Below are positions 1-8,013 of a DNA stretch of 46,420 bases, piece after piece. The DNA comes from Streptomyces sp. Isolate_45 (lineage in GTDB: Bacteria; Actinomycetota; Actinomycetes; Streptomycetales; Streptomycetaceae). The stretch is taken from the NCBI RefSeq assembly GCF_024721315.2, contig NZ_JANFAK020000058.1:1-46420 (forward strand). The letters run 5' to 3'. The position numbers were made by a program, and so were the translations under genes. The notes under the pieces are model-generated. The model was not told where the DNA came from. It did no database searches and saw only the letters and a program-made list of their open reading frames with translations. How positions within the stretch are numbered: the first letter of the stretch is position 1; the number at the start of each line of letters is the position of its first letter.

Positions 1-39
1 GTTGAAACACTTTTACCAAACACGACGCTATGCCTATCT
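1..39. other. AT-richer, apparently foreign 39-bp left edge
   Basis: By eye these bases are a little over 40 percent GC, whereas everything to the right is far above 65 percent. The pucR-like reading frame runs into this stretch and stops at 34-36, with a rare AGA codon just before the stop. The junction near base 39/40 may be an insertion-sequence end, a contig-edge chimera or vector/adapter sequence. The window is too short on this side to decide. Confidence 0.5.
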
Positions 40-615
40 CCGGGCGGCGCGGCGCGCGGCCCAGTCGGGCGCGGCGGCGACGACCGCGCCGGAGGTGTCG
101 TAGAGCGCGGCCCAGCCGTGGACGTGCGCGGCGAGCTTCGACAGCAGCTCGGCGGGCCCGTCGGCGGACAGGGCGGCCCGCGTCAGTTCGCGCTGCGCCT
201 CGAAGCCGGCGGTCACGGCCCGGTACTGGTCGGCGGCGAGGGCGGCGGAGACGGCCTTGCTGATGGCCAGGAACGGGGTCCGCCTCGGCACCTCCAGCAG
301 CGGCAGGTCCTCCTCCCGGGCGGCCTCGACGAGCGCGTCGGGGACGGCGTCGTAGTTCACCCCGACGGCGAAGCCGATGCCGACGACGCCGGCGGCCGCG
401 AGCCGGCGCACGTAGCGGCGCATCTCCTCGGGATCGTCCGCGTCCAACTTCATGGCGGTGACCAGCAGCAGCTCGCCACCCTCCATGTAGGGGACCGGGT
501 CGGCCAGCTCACTGACGTGGGCCCAGCGCACGGGCGTGTCGAGGCGGGTCTCACCGGCCCGGACGCTGAGCTTGAGCGCCGAGTGCTGGACGAGCGAGGC
601 GAGGGTGAGCGGCAT
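34..615 (-). CDS. PucR-family transcriptional regulator, 3'-truncated (193 aa)
   Basis: The 193-residue product matches the N-terminal PucR domain, with the family-typical stretch ADPVPYMEGGELLLVT near residues 38-53 and the LPLLEVPRRTPFLAISKAVSAAL region near residues 105-127, written here only as landmarks. Full-length members are about 500 residues and carry a helix-turn-helix in a C-terminal activator domain; here everything after about residue 191 is missing. The frame ends in a TAG inside the AT-richer left edge, so the loss probably reflects a junction rather than a natural short protein. PucR-like regulators often sit near gabT in streptomycetes and could control GABA or purine use. 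That role is inference, and without the DNA-binding domain this copy would not work as a regulator. The ATG at 615 lacks a clear Shine-Dalgarno sequence. Confidence 0.8.
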   Translation of the reverse strand: MPLTLASLVQHSALKLSVRAGETRLDTPVRWAHVSELADPVPYMEGGELLLVTAMKLDADDPEEMRRYVRRLAAAGVVGIGFAVGVNYDAVPDALVEAAREEDLPLLEVPRRTPFLAISKAVSAALAADQYRAVTAGFEAQRELTRAALSADGPAELLSKLAAHVHGWAALYDTSGAVVAAAPDWAARRAARR

Positions 616-718
616 CGGGTACCAGGTGCCTTACGCGGGAGGACGGGTGACGGGTATCGGGGTTTTCGCCGTGTCGTATGAACGACTCTCTCGATTCTGC
701 CACCCCGTACGGGTTCGC
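616..718 (-). promoter_or_regulatory. Spacer upstream of the pucR-like gene
   Basis: This 103-bp gap separates the ATPase stop from the pucR-like start on the same strand. It contains the least GC-rich part of the neighbourhood, near 655-700, so a separate promoter for the regulator is plausible. No convincing -35/-10 pair or hairpin could be fixed by eye. Confidence 0.25.
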
Positions 719-3061
719 TCAGCCCTTCCCGGCCAGCCGCAGAAGCAGCGGAGCGGCCCGTTCCCCCCGTACGGAGGTCAGCGACAGCACCGCGCAGCCG
801 GGCGGTACGGCGTGCGCGAGGTCGGAGGCCGACCAGCGCTCCCGCTCCACCTGGCGCACGGTCACCGCGTCCGTGGTGACCGCCTTGCCCGTGACGAGCT
901 TGCGGAAGGCGTGGATGGCCCGGGTCAGCGGCTGGTCGGCGAAGACCGTCCGGTGCGTGACGTCGCGGGTCTCGACCCACTCGGTGCCCCAGGCCTCGGC
1001 GAAGCGCTTGCCGTCCCAGGTGGTGACCCCGGAGAAGGCCATCCGGCAGCCGACCGCGCCGAGCAGCGGGGTGCGCAGGCCCTCCGGTACGTCATCCAGG
1101 GTGCGCAGGGTCAGCAGCACCCCGGCGTTCGCGGACCGCAGCCGCTGCACGCCGCGCACGGTCTCGGGAGCCAGGGTGTGCGAGGCGTCGTCGAGGGCGA
1201 GGAAGGCGAAGAGCGAGCGGTCGCCACGGGCCGCGGCGGCCGCGTTGAACTGGGCGAGGAGCAGCCGGGACAGCATCCGCGAGGCGTCGGCGTGGCCGCG
1301 CTCGGGAAGGTCGACGCGGACCCGGATCGGGTGTTCCAGGGCGCGCATCGAGAACGGCCGGCCCTGGCCGCCGGTATCGAAGAACCCGGCGAACGCGGGC
1401 CGGTCGAGGAGGGCGAGCCGGTCCGCGAGAGCCGGGCCGGGGTCGCCGTGGGCCCCGTGCTGGCGGGTCCGGGCGTCGAGCTCGCGGAGCATGGCGTGCC
1501 GCCCGGCGCCGTCGGCGTCCTCCAGCGCCCGCCGGAGCGCGGCGAGGGCGGGCGGCAACCCGTCGAGCAGCTCGCGCAGCTCGGGCACGGCGGGGAACCG
1601 GCCGTGGGCGGCGTGGAACGGCCCGAGCAGCTGCGCGAGCGCGGTGGCGGAACGGCGCACGTCGACGCCGGGGACGTCCCCGACGAAGGCCTCGGCGAGC
1701 AGGGTGGCGGCCTCGTCGGGGTCGACGGCGCCGCCGTAGAGGTCGAGGTCGTAGAGGGAAGCGGGATCCCCGACGCGGACGACGACGTCGTACGCCGCGT
1801 CCGGCCCGAGCCGCGCCCCGGCCGCGCCGACGGCGACGACGGCGACCTGCCCGGCCAGCGCCTGCAGGGCGAGGCTCTCGACGACCGGTCGCACGAGCCG
1901 GGAGGTCTTGCCGCTGCCGGAGGGGCCGACGGCGAGGAGGGAGGTGCCGAGCACACCGGGGTCGAGGGCGAGGGAGGTACCGCGTCGGGCGTAGGGGTTG
2001 CGCTCGCCGTCCTCGACGGTCCCGAGCAGCACCTGCCGGGCCAGCAGGTCGTGCCGAGCGGCCCGCGCCGGCAGGTCCCGGGCCCCGGACGGGTGCACGC
2101 AGGCGGCGGCCCCCTTGTCCCGCACGGCCTCCGCGAACGCCTGCCGCCGCGAGGGCTCGACCCGCACGGACTCCCAGGCCCGCCGGATCCGCACGTAGTC
2201 GACGTCGTTCATCCGCCCACCGACGACCTCCCCCCGAAGCCGATCGGCAACGTCCCCCAACCCGGCTTCCCGAACCTCGGGCCAGGCGACGGGGTCACCA
2301 GAAGGGTCCGCCGGTACCGCCACGGGGGGCGCGGTATCCGGTCCGAGCGGCATGGGCCCGCGGGCAAGCCGGAGGAAATACACGATGATCGGCGCTGAGA
2401 CCACGAGGTAGGACAAGTTGCCCACCAGGGTGACCATTCCCGCGCTCATGTCCTGGTACGGCAGATGATCCGCGACGAGACCGAGCAGCGGCAGCGTCCT
2501 CGTCCAGATGAGCAACAGCACAAACAGGGCCCCCGCAGTCGCCCCCACGACCCTGGCCCGGCGTCCGCGCGCCGCGACCAACCGGACGAAGGCCAGGCGC
2601 CAGGACCCGAGACGGCTGAACCACACCACCAACAACACCGTCACCAGCGTCATGTACGCCTGCAGCGCGGCGACACCACGCCCGTCCACCGGAGCACCCC
2701 GCAGCTCCCACCAGTCCCGGGGAGTGAAGAGCTTGAGGGGCAGGTCCGTGTAGGGGATGTAGTTATTGCTCAACAGCGACCAGATGAGCACACACGCCAG
2801 AAACGAGATGACCGCTCCGCTCAGCAGCGCGCGGTCGGCGGCGGGTTCCTCCTGGACTCTTTGGCGGGGCTGGTGACCCGGCCGCCAGATCCCCGGCTCA
2901 GCCAAGGGCCTCGGCGTTCGGAGCCAGTCGGCCAAGGGCGAAGCCGCACCGGCCCCCGGCGGCCTCGTCGGCATCGGCGGTGCCCCAGCCGGCGCCCCAG
3001 CCGGCCGGGGCACCTGCCCCGCCCGGGTCGCCTGTCCGTCGTACGCACCGTCGGTGTCCAT
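719..3061 (-). CDS. Membrane-anchored P-loop ATPase, TraD/VirD4-like (780 aa)
   Basis: The N-terminal ~60 residues are Pro/Ala-rich and cytoplasmic-looking. They are followed by several hydrophobic segments between about residues 80 and 230, then a soluble C-terminal ATPase. A clear Walker A motif, GPSGSGKTS, lies near residue 378. A downstream FLALDDASH stretch resembles the Walker B/sensor region of the TraD/VirD4/HerA-FtsK superfamily. Streptomyces homologues are usually annotated as ATP/GTP-binding or type IV secretion-like coupling proteins. There are no relaxase, tra or plasmid genes nearby, so it is probably a resident chromosomal ATPase of unknown function rather than part of a mobile element. 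It diverges from gabT across a 242-bp region. The product class is fairly secure; the biological role is unknown. Confidence 0.75.
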   Translation of the reverse strand: MDTDGAYDGQATRAGQVPRPAGAPAGAPPMPTRPPGAGAASPLADWLRTPRPLAEPGIWRPGHQPRQRVQEEPAADRALLSGAVISFLACVLIWSLLSNNYIPYTDLPLKLFTPRDWWELRGAPVDGRGVAALQAYMTLVTVLLVVWFSRLGSWRLAFVRLVAARGRRARVVGATAGALFVLLLIWTRTLPLLGLVADHLPYQDMSAGMVTLVGNLSYLVVSAPIIVYFLRLARGPMPLGPDTAPPVAVPADPSGDPVAWPEVREAGLGDVADRLRGEVVGGRMNDVDYVRIRRAWESVRVEPSRRQAFAEAVRDKGAAACVHPSGARDLPARAARHDLLARQVLLGTVEDGERNPYARRGTSLALDPGVLGTSLLAVGPSGSGKTSRLVRPVVESLALQALAGQVAVVAVGAAGARLGPDAAYDVVVRVGDPASLYDLDLYGGAVDPDEAATLLAEAFVGDVPGVDVRRSATALAQLLGPFHAAHGRFPAVPELRELLDGLPPALAALRRALEDADGAGRHAMLRELDARTRQHGAHGDPGPALADRLALLDRPAFAGFFDTGGQGRPFSMRALEHPIRVRVDLPERGHADASRMLSRLLLAQFNAAAAARGDRSLFAFLALDDASHTLAPETVRGVQRLRSANAGVLLTLRTLDDVPEGLRTPLLGAVGCRMAFSGVTTWDGKRFAEAWGTEWVETRDVTHRTVFADQPLTRAIHAFRKLVTGKAVTTDAVTVRQVERERWSASDLAHAVPPGCAVLSLTSVRGERAAPLLLRLAGKG

Positions 3062-3112
3062 GAACCCCTGCCCCCTACCCGTGCCGTGCGCTGCGCTGCG
3101 GCGCTCAATCTA

Positions 3113-3148
3113 GTGCCCGGCCGGGGCCTTCGGCCCGTGGCCGGGCAC
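3113..3148. promoter_or_regulatory. Strong inverted repeat in the gabT/ATPase divergent region
   Basis: Perfect 10-bp arms GTGCCCGGCC (3113-3122) and GGCCGGGCAC (3139-3148) flank a segment that pairs internally (GGGCC/GGCCC around TTC). It lies between two divergent start codons, so it is not a 3'-end terminator of either annotated gene. It could be an operator, a leader-RNA structure for the ATPase gene, or simple GC-rich folding. The rest of the 242-bp region (3062-3303) shows only the gabT ribosome-binding site AGGAG at about 3291-3295. Confidence 0.4.
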
Positions 3149-3303
3149 GATCCACGAGACACCGGCGGGTCGCGTCCTATGGCCGTCGCGGACAAGGACA
3201 CGCCGGCACCACTCCCGAACGGAGCATGCCTTACCCCCTCTCCCGGACCTAACCTGCGGACAAAGACACAAGTGCGTCCGAAAACACCCCCCAGGAGCCC
3301 CCT

Positions 3304-4638
3304 ATGACCGCTGTCCCGCAGGAGCGCCGCATCGTCACCGCGATCCCCGGCCCCAAGTCGCAGGAGCTGCAGGCCCGCCGCCTTTCGACGGTGGCCGGCG
3401 GCGTGGGCTCCGTGCTGCCCGTGTTCACGGCCCGCGCGGGCGGCGGGATCATCGAGGACGTCGACGGCAACCGCCTGATCGACTTCGGTTCCGGCATCGC
3501 TGTGACCTCGGTCGGCGCGTCCGCCGAGGCCGTCGTGCGCCGCGCCTCCGCGCAGCTCGCGGACTTCACGCACACCTGTTTCATGGTCACGCCGTACGAG
3601 GGCTACGTCGAGGTCTGCGAGGCCCTCGCCGAGCTGACCCCGGGTGACCACGCGAAGAAGTCGGCGCTGTTCAACTCCGGCGCCGAGGCCGTCGAGAACG
3701 CCGTCAAGATCGCCCGTTCGCACACCAAGCGCCAGGCGGTCGTCGTCTTCGACCACGGCTACCACGGCCGTACGAACCTGACGATGGCGCTGACCTCGAA
3801 GAACATGCCGTACAAGCAGGGCTTCGGTCCGTTCGCCCCCGAGGTCTACCGCGTCCCGGTCGCCTACGGCTACCGCTGGCCCACCGGTGCCGAGAACTGC
3901 GGCCCCGAGGCCGCCGCCCAGGCGATCGACCAGATCAGCAAGCAGATCGGCGCCGACAACGTCGCCGCGATCATCATCGAGCCGGTCCTCGGCGAGGGCG
4001 GCTTCATCGAGCCGGCCAAGGGCTTCCTGCCGGCGATCGTGAAGTTCGCCAACGACAACGGCATCGTCTTCGTCGCCGACGAGATCCAGTCCGGCTTCTG
4101 CCGCACCGGCCAGTGGTTCGCGTGCGAGGACGAGGGCATCGTCCCCGACCTGATCACCACCGCCAAGGGCATCGCGGGCGGCCTGCCGCTCGCCGCCGTG
4201 ACGGGCCGCGCCGAGATGATGGACTCCGTCCACGGCGGCGGTCTGGGCGGCACCTACGGCGGCAACCCGGTGGCGTGCGCGGGCGCGCTCGGCTCGATCG
4301 AGACCATGAAGGAGCTCGACCTCAACGCCGCGGCGAAGAAGATCGAGTCCATCATGAAGTCCCGCCTGACGGCCATGCAGGAGAAGTACGACATCATCGG
4401 CGACATCCGCGGCCGCGGCGCCATGATCGCGATCGAGCTGGTCAAGGACCCCGCGTCCAAGACCCCGAACCCGGAGGCGGCCGGCGCGCTCGCCAAGGCC
4501 TGCCACGCCGAGGGCCTGCTCATCCTCACCTGCGGCACCTACGGCAACGTGCTCCGTTTCCTCCCGCCGATCGTCATCGGCGAGGACCTGCTGAACGAGG
4601 GCCTGGACATCCTGGAGACCGCGTTCGCGGGCATCTGA
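3304..4638 (+). CDS. gabT: 4-aminobutyrate aminotransferase
   Basis: This class III, fold-type I PLP aminotransferase of 444 residues is the usual length for GabT. It would transfer the amino group of GABA to 2-oxoglutarate, giving succinate semialdehyde and glutamate in the cytoplasm. The PLP-binding lysine is K288 in the stretch TTAKGIAGGLPL. The N-terminal substrate loop (GIAVTSVGAS), the cofactor-phosphate stretch NSGAEAVENAVK and the VADEIQSGF motif with the PLP-ring aspartate are all present. The start is supported by AGGAG 8-9 bases upstream of the ATG. It provides the last visible step of the polyamine-to-GABA route encoded further right in the window. A strong hairpin follows at 4731-4768. 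A second in-frame TGA lies 15 bp after the stop, inside a short duplication. Confidence 0.95.
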   Translation: MTAVPQERRIVTAIPGPKSQELQARRLSTVAGGVGSVLPVFTARAGGGIIEDVDGNRLIDFGSGIAVTSVGASAEAVVRRASAQLADFTHTCFMVTPYEGYVEVCEALAELTPGDHAKKSALFNSGAEAVENAVKIARSHTKRQAVVVFDHGYHGRTNLTMALTSKNMPYKQGFGPFAPEVYRVPVAYGYRWPTGAENCGPEAAAQAIDQISKQIGADNVAAIIIEPVLGEGGFIEPAKGFLPAIVKFANDNGIVFVADEIQSGFCRTGQWFACEDEGIVPDLITTAKGIAGGLPLAAVTGRAEMMDSVHGGGLGGTYGGNPVACAGALGSIETMKELDLNAAAKKIESIMKSRLTAMQEKYDIIGDIRGRGAMIAIELVKDPASKTPNPEAAGALAKACHAEGLLILTCGTYGNVLRFLPPIVIGEDLLNEGLDILETAFAGI

Positions 4639-4655
4639 TCCACGGGCACCTGATC
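4629..4655 (+). repeat. 12-bp tandem duplication around the gabT stop codon
   Basis: GGGCATCTGATC (4629-4640) and GGGCACCTGATC (4644-4655) match at 11 of 12 positions with a 15-bp period. The first unit contains the gabT TGA (4636-4638). Because 15 is a multiple of three, the second unit supplies an in-frame backup TGA at 4651-4653. Confidence 0.7.
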
Positions 4656-4730
4656 GAACGGCTAGAACGTCCGGTCGCAACATCCCGACCCTACCGGCGG
4701 TAACCGTCGGGCACTGTGAAGAAGCTGTGC

Positions 4731-4768
4731 GGGGCCGATGACGGGAGCGCGTTCCCGCTGTCGGCCCC
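4731..4768 (+). terminator. Likely gabT terminator hairpin
   Basis: Arms GGGGCCGA (4731-4738) and TCGGCCCC (4761-4768) enclose a second, inner GGGA/TCCC pairing. There is no T-tract, which is common for streptomycete terminators. A smaller CCCGAC/GTCGGG pair (4684-4711) precedes it. Confidence 0.55.
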
Positions 4769-4795
4769 CCTTCCGTTGGCGTACGGTTTCTGCAG

Positions 4796-5596
4796 ATGAG
4801 TGAGACAGACCGTTCGCGGGAAACCGAGGACGACACCAGTACCGGGCTTCCCCAGCGCCGTACTGGGCATGCGTTCGCGCACACTCCTCACCGATCGGAC
4901 GGCCGTCCGCCCCAAACCCCCCGGGGCGCGCGGCAACCCGATCCGGGCGGCCGTCCCGGAACCATCCCCCCTGTTCCGGGACGGCCGGCCATTCTCCTCC
5001 TCGTGGGCCTCTGCCCCCTCCTCTTCGCCCTGATCACCTGGCAGGTCCTGGTGACCGGGCCGCTGCTGACCCCTGATCGGGCGCTGAGCCGCGCGCTCGT
5101 CCGCGCGGTCCCCGACGCGGTCACCGAAGCCCTCGCGGACATCGGCAACATGCCCGTCGCCCTGCCCGTCCTCCTCGTCGCGATCGCGTACGCCCTGTAC
5201 CGCGGGGACCGCCGCGGGCCGCTCGCGGCCGCCGTGGCGATGGCCCTGGTGCCGGCGCTCGTCATCCCCCTCAAGGAGTGGACCGCCCGGCCGGGCCCGC
5301 TGGAGCCCTGGGCGGCCGGCTACTTTCCCTCGGGCCACACGGCCACCGCCCTGACGGCCTACGCGGGCGCGGCCCTGCTCGTCTCCCCGTACGCACGCCG
5401 CCACTGGCCCCTGCCCCTCGCGGCCGTCCTGACCGCCCTGACCGCGACGGGCCTGATCCTGCGCGGTTTCCACTGGCCCCTGGACGTCCTGGCCAGCCTC
5501 CTCCTGTGCGCCCCGCTCCTCGTGTGCGTCCACCGGGCGGTGGCGTACGGCCGGCCGCCGCGAGGGGCCGGCCGACCGGGTCAGCCGCCGAAGTAG
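4796..5596 (+). CDS. PAP2-family membrane phosphatase (266 aa)
   Basis: Several transmembrane segments follow a Pro/Gly-rich N-terminus. The three-part PAP2 signature is recognisable: K-E-W-T-A-R-P, then PSGHTATAL, then RGFHWPLD with the catalytic histidine and aspartate. Family members dephosphorylate lipid phosphates such as undecaprenyl pyrophosphate or phosphatidate at the outer membrane face; the exact substrate cannot be told from sequence. The ATG at 4796 has no good Shine-Dalgarno sequence, and the first ~60 residues are low-complexity, so a start further in is possible. The 3' end overlaps the convergent chitinase gene by 16 bp. Confidence 0.85.
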   Translation: MSETDRSRETEDDTSTGLPQRRTGHAFAHTPHRSDGRPPQTPRGARQPDPGGRPGTIPPVPGRPAILLLVGLCPLLFALITWQVLVTGPLLTPDRALSRALVRAVPDAVTEALADIGNMPVALPVLLVAIAYALYRGDRRGPLAAAVAMALVPALVIPLKEWTARPGPLEPWAAGYFPSGHTATALTAYAGAALLVSPYARRHWPLPLAAVLTALTATGLILRGFHWPLDVLASLLLCAPLLVCVHRAVAYGRPPRGAGRPGQPPK

Positions 5597-7389
5597 GAGT
5601 CGAAGTTGCGGCTGAACTCCCAGCCGCCGAAGCGGTCCCAGTTGATGGACCAGGTCATCAGGCCCCGCAGAGCCGGCCAGGTGCCGTGGGTCTGATAGCC
5701 GCCGCAGTTCTGCTTCTTCATGAGGCAGTCCAGCGCCTTGGTCACCTCCGCCGGGGAGGTGTGGCCGTTGCCCGCGTTCGTGGTCGCCGGGAGGCCGATG
5801 GCGACCTGGTCGGGCCGCAGGGGCGGGAAGACGCGGGCGGTGTTGCCGGCGACGGGGAAACCGGTGAGCAGCATGTCGTTCATGGCGATGTGGAAGTCGG
5901 CGCCGCCCATGGAGTGGTACTGGTTGTCGAGGCCCATGATCGGTCCGGAGTTGTAGTCCTGGACGTGGAGGAGGGTCAGGTCGTCGCGCAGGGCGTGGAT
6001 GACGGGGAGGTAGGCGCCGGCGCGCGGGTCCTGGCCGCCCCAGGGGCCGGAGCCGTAGAACTGGTGGCCGAGTTGGACGAAGAACGTCTCGGGGGCCATG
6101 GTCAGGACGAAGTCGGGGCCGTACTTGGCCTTGAGGGTCTTCACCGCGGCGATCAGGTTGACGATCACCGGGGTGGTGGGGGCGCGGAAGTCGGTGTCGC
6201 CGGTGGCGAGGGAGAGGGAGTGGCCCTCGAAGTCGATGTCGAGGCCGTCGAGGCCGTACTCGTCGATGATCTTGCCGACGGACGTGACGAAGGCGTCGCG
6301 GGCGGCAGGGGTGGCGAGCTGGACCTGGCCGTTCTGGCCGCCGATCGAGATCAGGACCTTCTTGCCCGCGGCCTGCTTGGCCTTGATGGCGGCCTTGAAC
6401 TCGGCCGGGGACTCGACGTTCGGGCACTCGGCGACCGGGCAGAGCCGGAAGCGGATGTCCCCCGAGGTGACGGAGGTCGGTTCACCGAAGGCGAGGTTGA
6501 TGACGTCCCAGGAGGCGGGGACGTCGGCCATGCGTACGTAGCCCGATCCGTTGGCGAAGCTTGCGTGGAGGTAGCCGACGAGGGCGTGCGCGGGAAGGCC
6601 GGGGCCGCCCGGGCCGCCGCCGTCGGGGGGCGTGGTGGCGGAGGCCGGGGCGCTGCGCGGGGATTCGCCCGCCGCGTTCACGGCGCTGACCTGGAAGGTG
6701 TGCGTGGTGGCGGGGGCGAGCCCGGTGACCGTGGCCGAGGTGCCGGCGGCGGTCTGCGGGTCGGCGCCCGCGCGGTGGATCCGGTAGGAGGTCGCTCCGG
6801 TGACCGGGGCCCAGGTGAGGGCCACCGATCCGGCGGAGGCGGCGGTCGCGGTCAGGCCGGTGGGGGCGGCCGGCGGCTGGGGTTGGCCCGGGCCGCCGGG
6901 GTCCGGGCCGATCAGGGTGACGCCGTCGGTGTGGTGGGCGGGCCGGCCGTACCAGCCGTGGGTGTACACGGTGACCGAGGTGGTCGAGGGGCCGGTGCGG
7001 AAGCCGGTGGTGAGCTGCTTCCAGGCGCCCGCGCTCTGGGTCCAGACCGAGGTGTCGGTGGTGCCCGTTCCGGTCGCCCCGAGGTAGACGTAGGCGCCCT
7101 GGACCCAGGCGGCGAGCGTGTAGGTCGAGTCGGGCTTGACGGTGACGGTCTGGGAGCAGCGGGCGTTGTCCTGGCCGGCCGGGGTCGCCCTGAGCGCCGA
7201 ACCGCCGCTGTGGACGGGGGTGGTGACGGTGGCTCCGCTTCCGCCGGAGCAGCTCCAACCGTCGAGGCCGGCCTCGAAGCCGCCGTTGCGTACGAGATCG
7301 GCGTCCGCCGCCGCGGCCGGCGGGCCCGCGGCGAGGAAGCCGGCCGCCGCCAGGGCGGCGGCCGTAAGGATGGACCAGGTTCTGCGCAC
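5581..7389 (-). CDS. Secreted GH18 chitinase with N-terminal carbohydrate-binding and fibronectin III domains
   Basis: The 602-residue product starts with a Sec signal peptide (MRRTWSILTAAALAAAGFLA, cleavage probably after PPAAAA). A CenC/CBM16-like binding module occupies about residues 32-165 (NGGFEAGLDGWSCSG onwards). A Pro-rich linker, one fibronectin type III domain (about 175-260), a Gly/Pro linker and a GH18 catalytic domain (about 268-602) follow. The GH18 motif DGLDIDFE is intact, with E388 as the catalytic acid. The product is predicted to hydrolyse chitin outside the cell, feeding N-acetylglucosamine to the organism. A DasR-type operator sits within its promoter. The 3' end overlaps the PAP2 gene convergently. 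Confidence 0.93.
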   Translation of the reverse strand: MRRTWSILTAAALAAAGFLAAGPPAAAADADLVRNGGFEAGLDGWSCSGGSGATVTTPVHSGGSALRATPAGQDNARCSQTVTVKPDSTYTLAAWVQGAYVYLGATGTGTTDTSVWTQSAGAWKQLTTGFRTGPSTTSVTVYTHGWYGRPAHHTDGVTLIGPDPGGPGQPQPPAAPTGLTATAASAGSVALTWAPVTGATSYRIHRAGADPQTAAGTSATVTGLAPATTHTFQVSAVNAAGESPRSAPASATTPPDGGGPGGPGLPAHALVGYLHASFANGSGYVRMADVPASWDVINLAFGEPTSVTSGDIRFRLCPVAECPNVESPAEFKAAIKAKQAAGKKVLISIGGQNGQVQLATPAARDAFVTSVGKIIDEYGLDGLDIDFEGHSLSLATGDTDFRAPTTPVIVNLIAAVKTLKAKYGPDFVLTMAPETFFVQLGHQFYGSGPWGGQDPRAGAYLPVIHALRDDLTLLHVQDYNSGPIMGLDNQYHSMGGADFHIAMNDMLLTGFPVAGNTARVFPPLRPDQVAIGLPATTNAGNGHTSPAEVTKALDCLMKKQNCGGYQTHGTWPALRGLMTWSINWDRFGGWEFSRNFDSYFGG

Positions 7390-7434
7390 AACTGCCTCCG
7401 GAACGTGGGGTGATGGAGGGGGTCAGCGGCGCCC

Positions 7435-7463
7435 AAGATGGTCCAGACCAATGCGCTTGTCAA
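7435..7463 (-). promoter_or_regulatory. Chitinase promoter
   Basis: On the minus strand, TTGACA (7458-7463) is a perfect -35 hexamer. It is followed by a 17-bp spacer and CATCTT (7435-7440) as a weak -10. The -35 overlaps the stop codon of the upstream 162-aa gene. The DasR-type palindrome fills most of the spacer and the -10, so bound repressor would block RNA polymerase. Confidence 0.6.
7437..7452. promoter_or_regulatory. DasR-responsive element (dre) of the chitinase gene
   Basis: The 16-mer GATGGTCCAGACCAAT contains TGGTCCAGACCA, matching the known Streptomyces chitinase/DasR consensus (core TGGTCTAGACCA) at 11 of 12 core positions. DasR is a GntR-family repressor released by amino-sugar phosphates, so the gene should be induced on chitin-derived N-acetylglucosamine. 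The assignment rests on the motif and on its position in the promoter of a chitinase gene. Confidence 0.8.
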
Positions 7464-7948
7464 GGCTTCCACCCCTCCGGCCCCCGCGGACCGGTCGCGC
7501 CGGCGGACGCGGCGGTCGCCGCCGCCTCGTGCATGGCGAGTTCCAGGACGGCCGGGTCGGTGAGGGTTCCGCTGCCGTCCGGGACCACCAGCCAGCGGAC
7601 CCCGCCCGTCGCCCGGCCGGGGTACGGGACCACGATCCAGGTGCCGCACCCGGCTCCCCGTACGCCGGTGCCGAGCCAGCGCGAGGCCGTCCCCGGGGGT
7701 ACGAGGAAGCCGACCCGGGAGTCCCCGAAGTCGGCCAGTACCGGGCCCGGTCCGCCGGGCAGCAGGCGCAGTACGTCGAGGGCGGCCAGCCCCAGTTCCC
7801 CCGGGAGGATGAGCACGTCCCAGCCCCGGCCGGCCGGGAGGAGGGTGACCCCGAGGGGGTTGCGCTCCCACTCCCGGCGGCAGGCGTCGGGATCCGGCGC
7901 CACCGATACCAGCCATTCCACTGCCGTCTTGGTGCCCGCGAGCGTCAT
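7460..7948 (-). CDS. Conserved actinobacterial protein of unknown function (162 aa)
   Basis: The soluble, Gly/Pro-rich product contains the stretches WERNPLGVTLLPAGR, VLADFGDSRVGFLVPPG and GTWIVVPYPGRATGGVRWLV. Similar short streptomycete proteins are sometimes labelled bifunctional DNA primase/polymerase-like because of weak similarity to the N-terminal part of such proteins. No catalytic motif could be confirmed, so no function is proposed. GGAGG sits 7-8 bases before the ATG. Its stop codon overlaps the -35 of the chitinase promoter. Confidence 0.7.
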   Translation of the reverse strand: MTLAGTKTAVEWLVSVAPDPDACRREWERNPLGVTLLPAGRGWDVLILPGELGLAALDVLRLLPGGPGPVLADFGDSRVGFLVPPGTASRWLGTGVRGAGCGTWIVVPYPGRATGGVRWLVVPDGSGTLTDPAVLELAMHEAAATAASAGATGPRGPEGWKP

Positions 7949-7972
7949 CGCCCGGCCTCCGTTCGTCTCGTG

Positions 7973-7991
7973 CGGTGAGGGGTTCTCACCG
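7973..7991. promoter_or_regulatory. Small perfect inverted repeat upstream of the 162-aa gene
   Basis: CGGTGAG (7973-7979) and CTCACCG (7985-7991) are separated by 5 bases. It lies in the leader of the 162-aa gene, about 25 bp before its start, and could be an operator or a leader hairpin. A possible -10 for the same gene, CATAAT on the minus strand, lies at 8014-8019. Confidence 0.35.
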
Positions 7992-8013
7992 GGAGAGAGC
8001 GGGGCCGGGACGG

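Noticed and set aside
536..2398. 620-codon open frame on the plus strand
   Set aside because: It lies antisense to the P-loop ATPase gene, has low-complexity Gly/Arg/Glu composition and no recognisable domain; such shadows are normal at this GC content.
719..3061. Possible conjugative or integrative element around the TraD/VirD4-like ATPase
   Set aside because: No relaxase, integrase, replication or transfer genes and no att-like repeats are present nearby.
5278..7413. 711-codon open frame opposite the chitinase gene
   Set aside because: It is antisense to a gene with clear GH18 and signal-peptide features, and its product is Gly/Arg/Val-rich with no motif.
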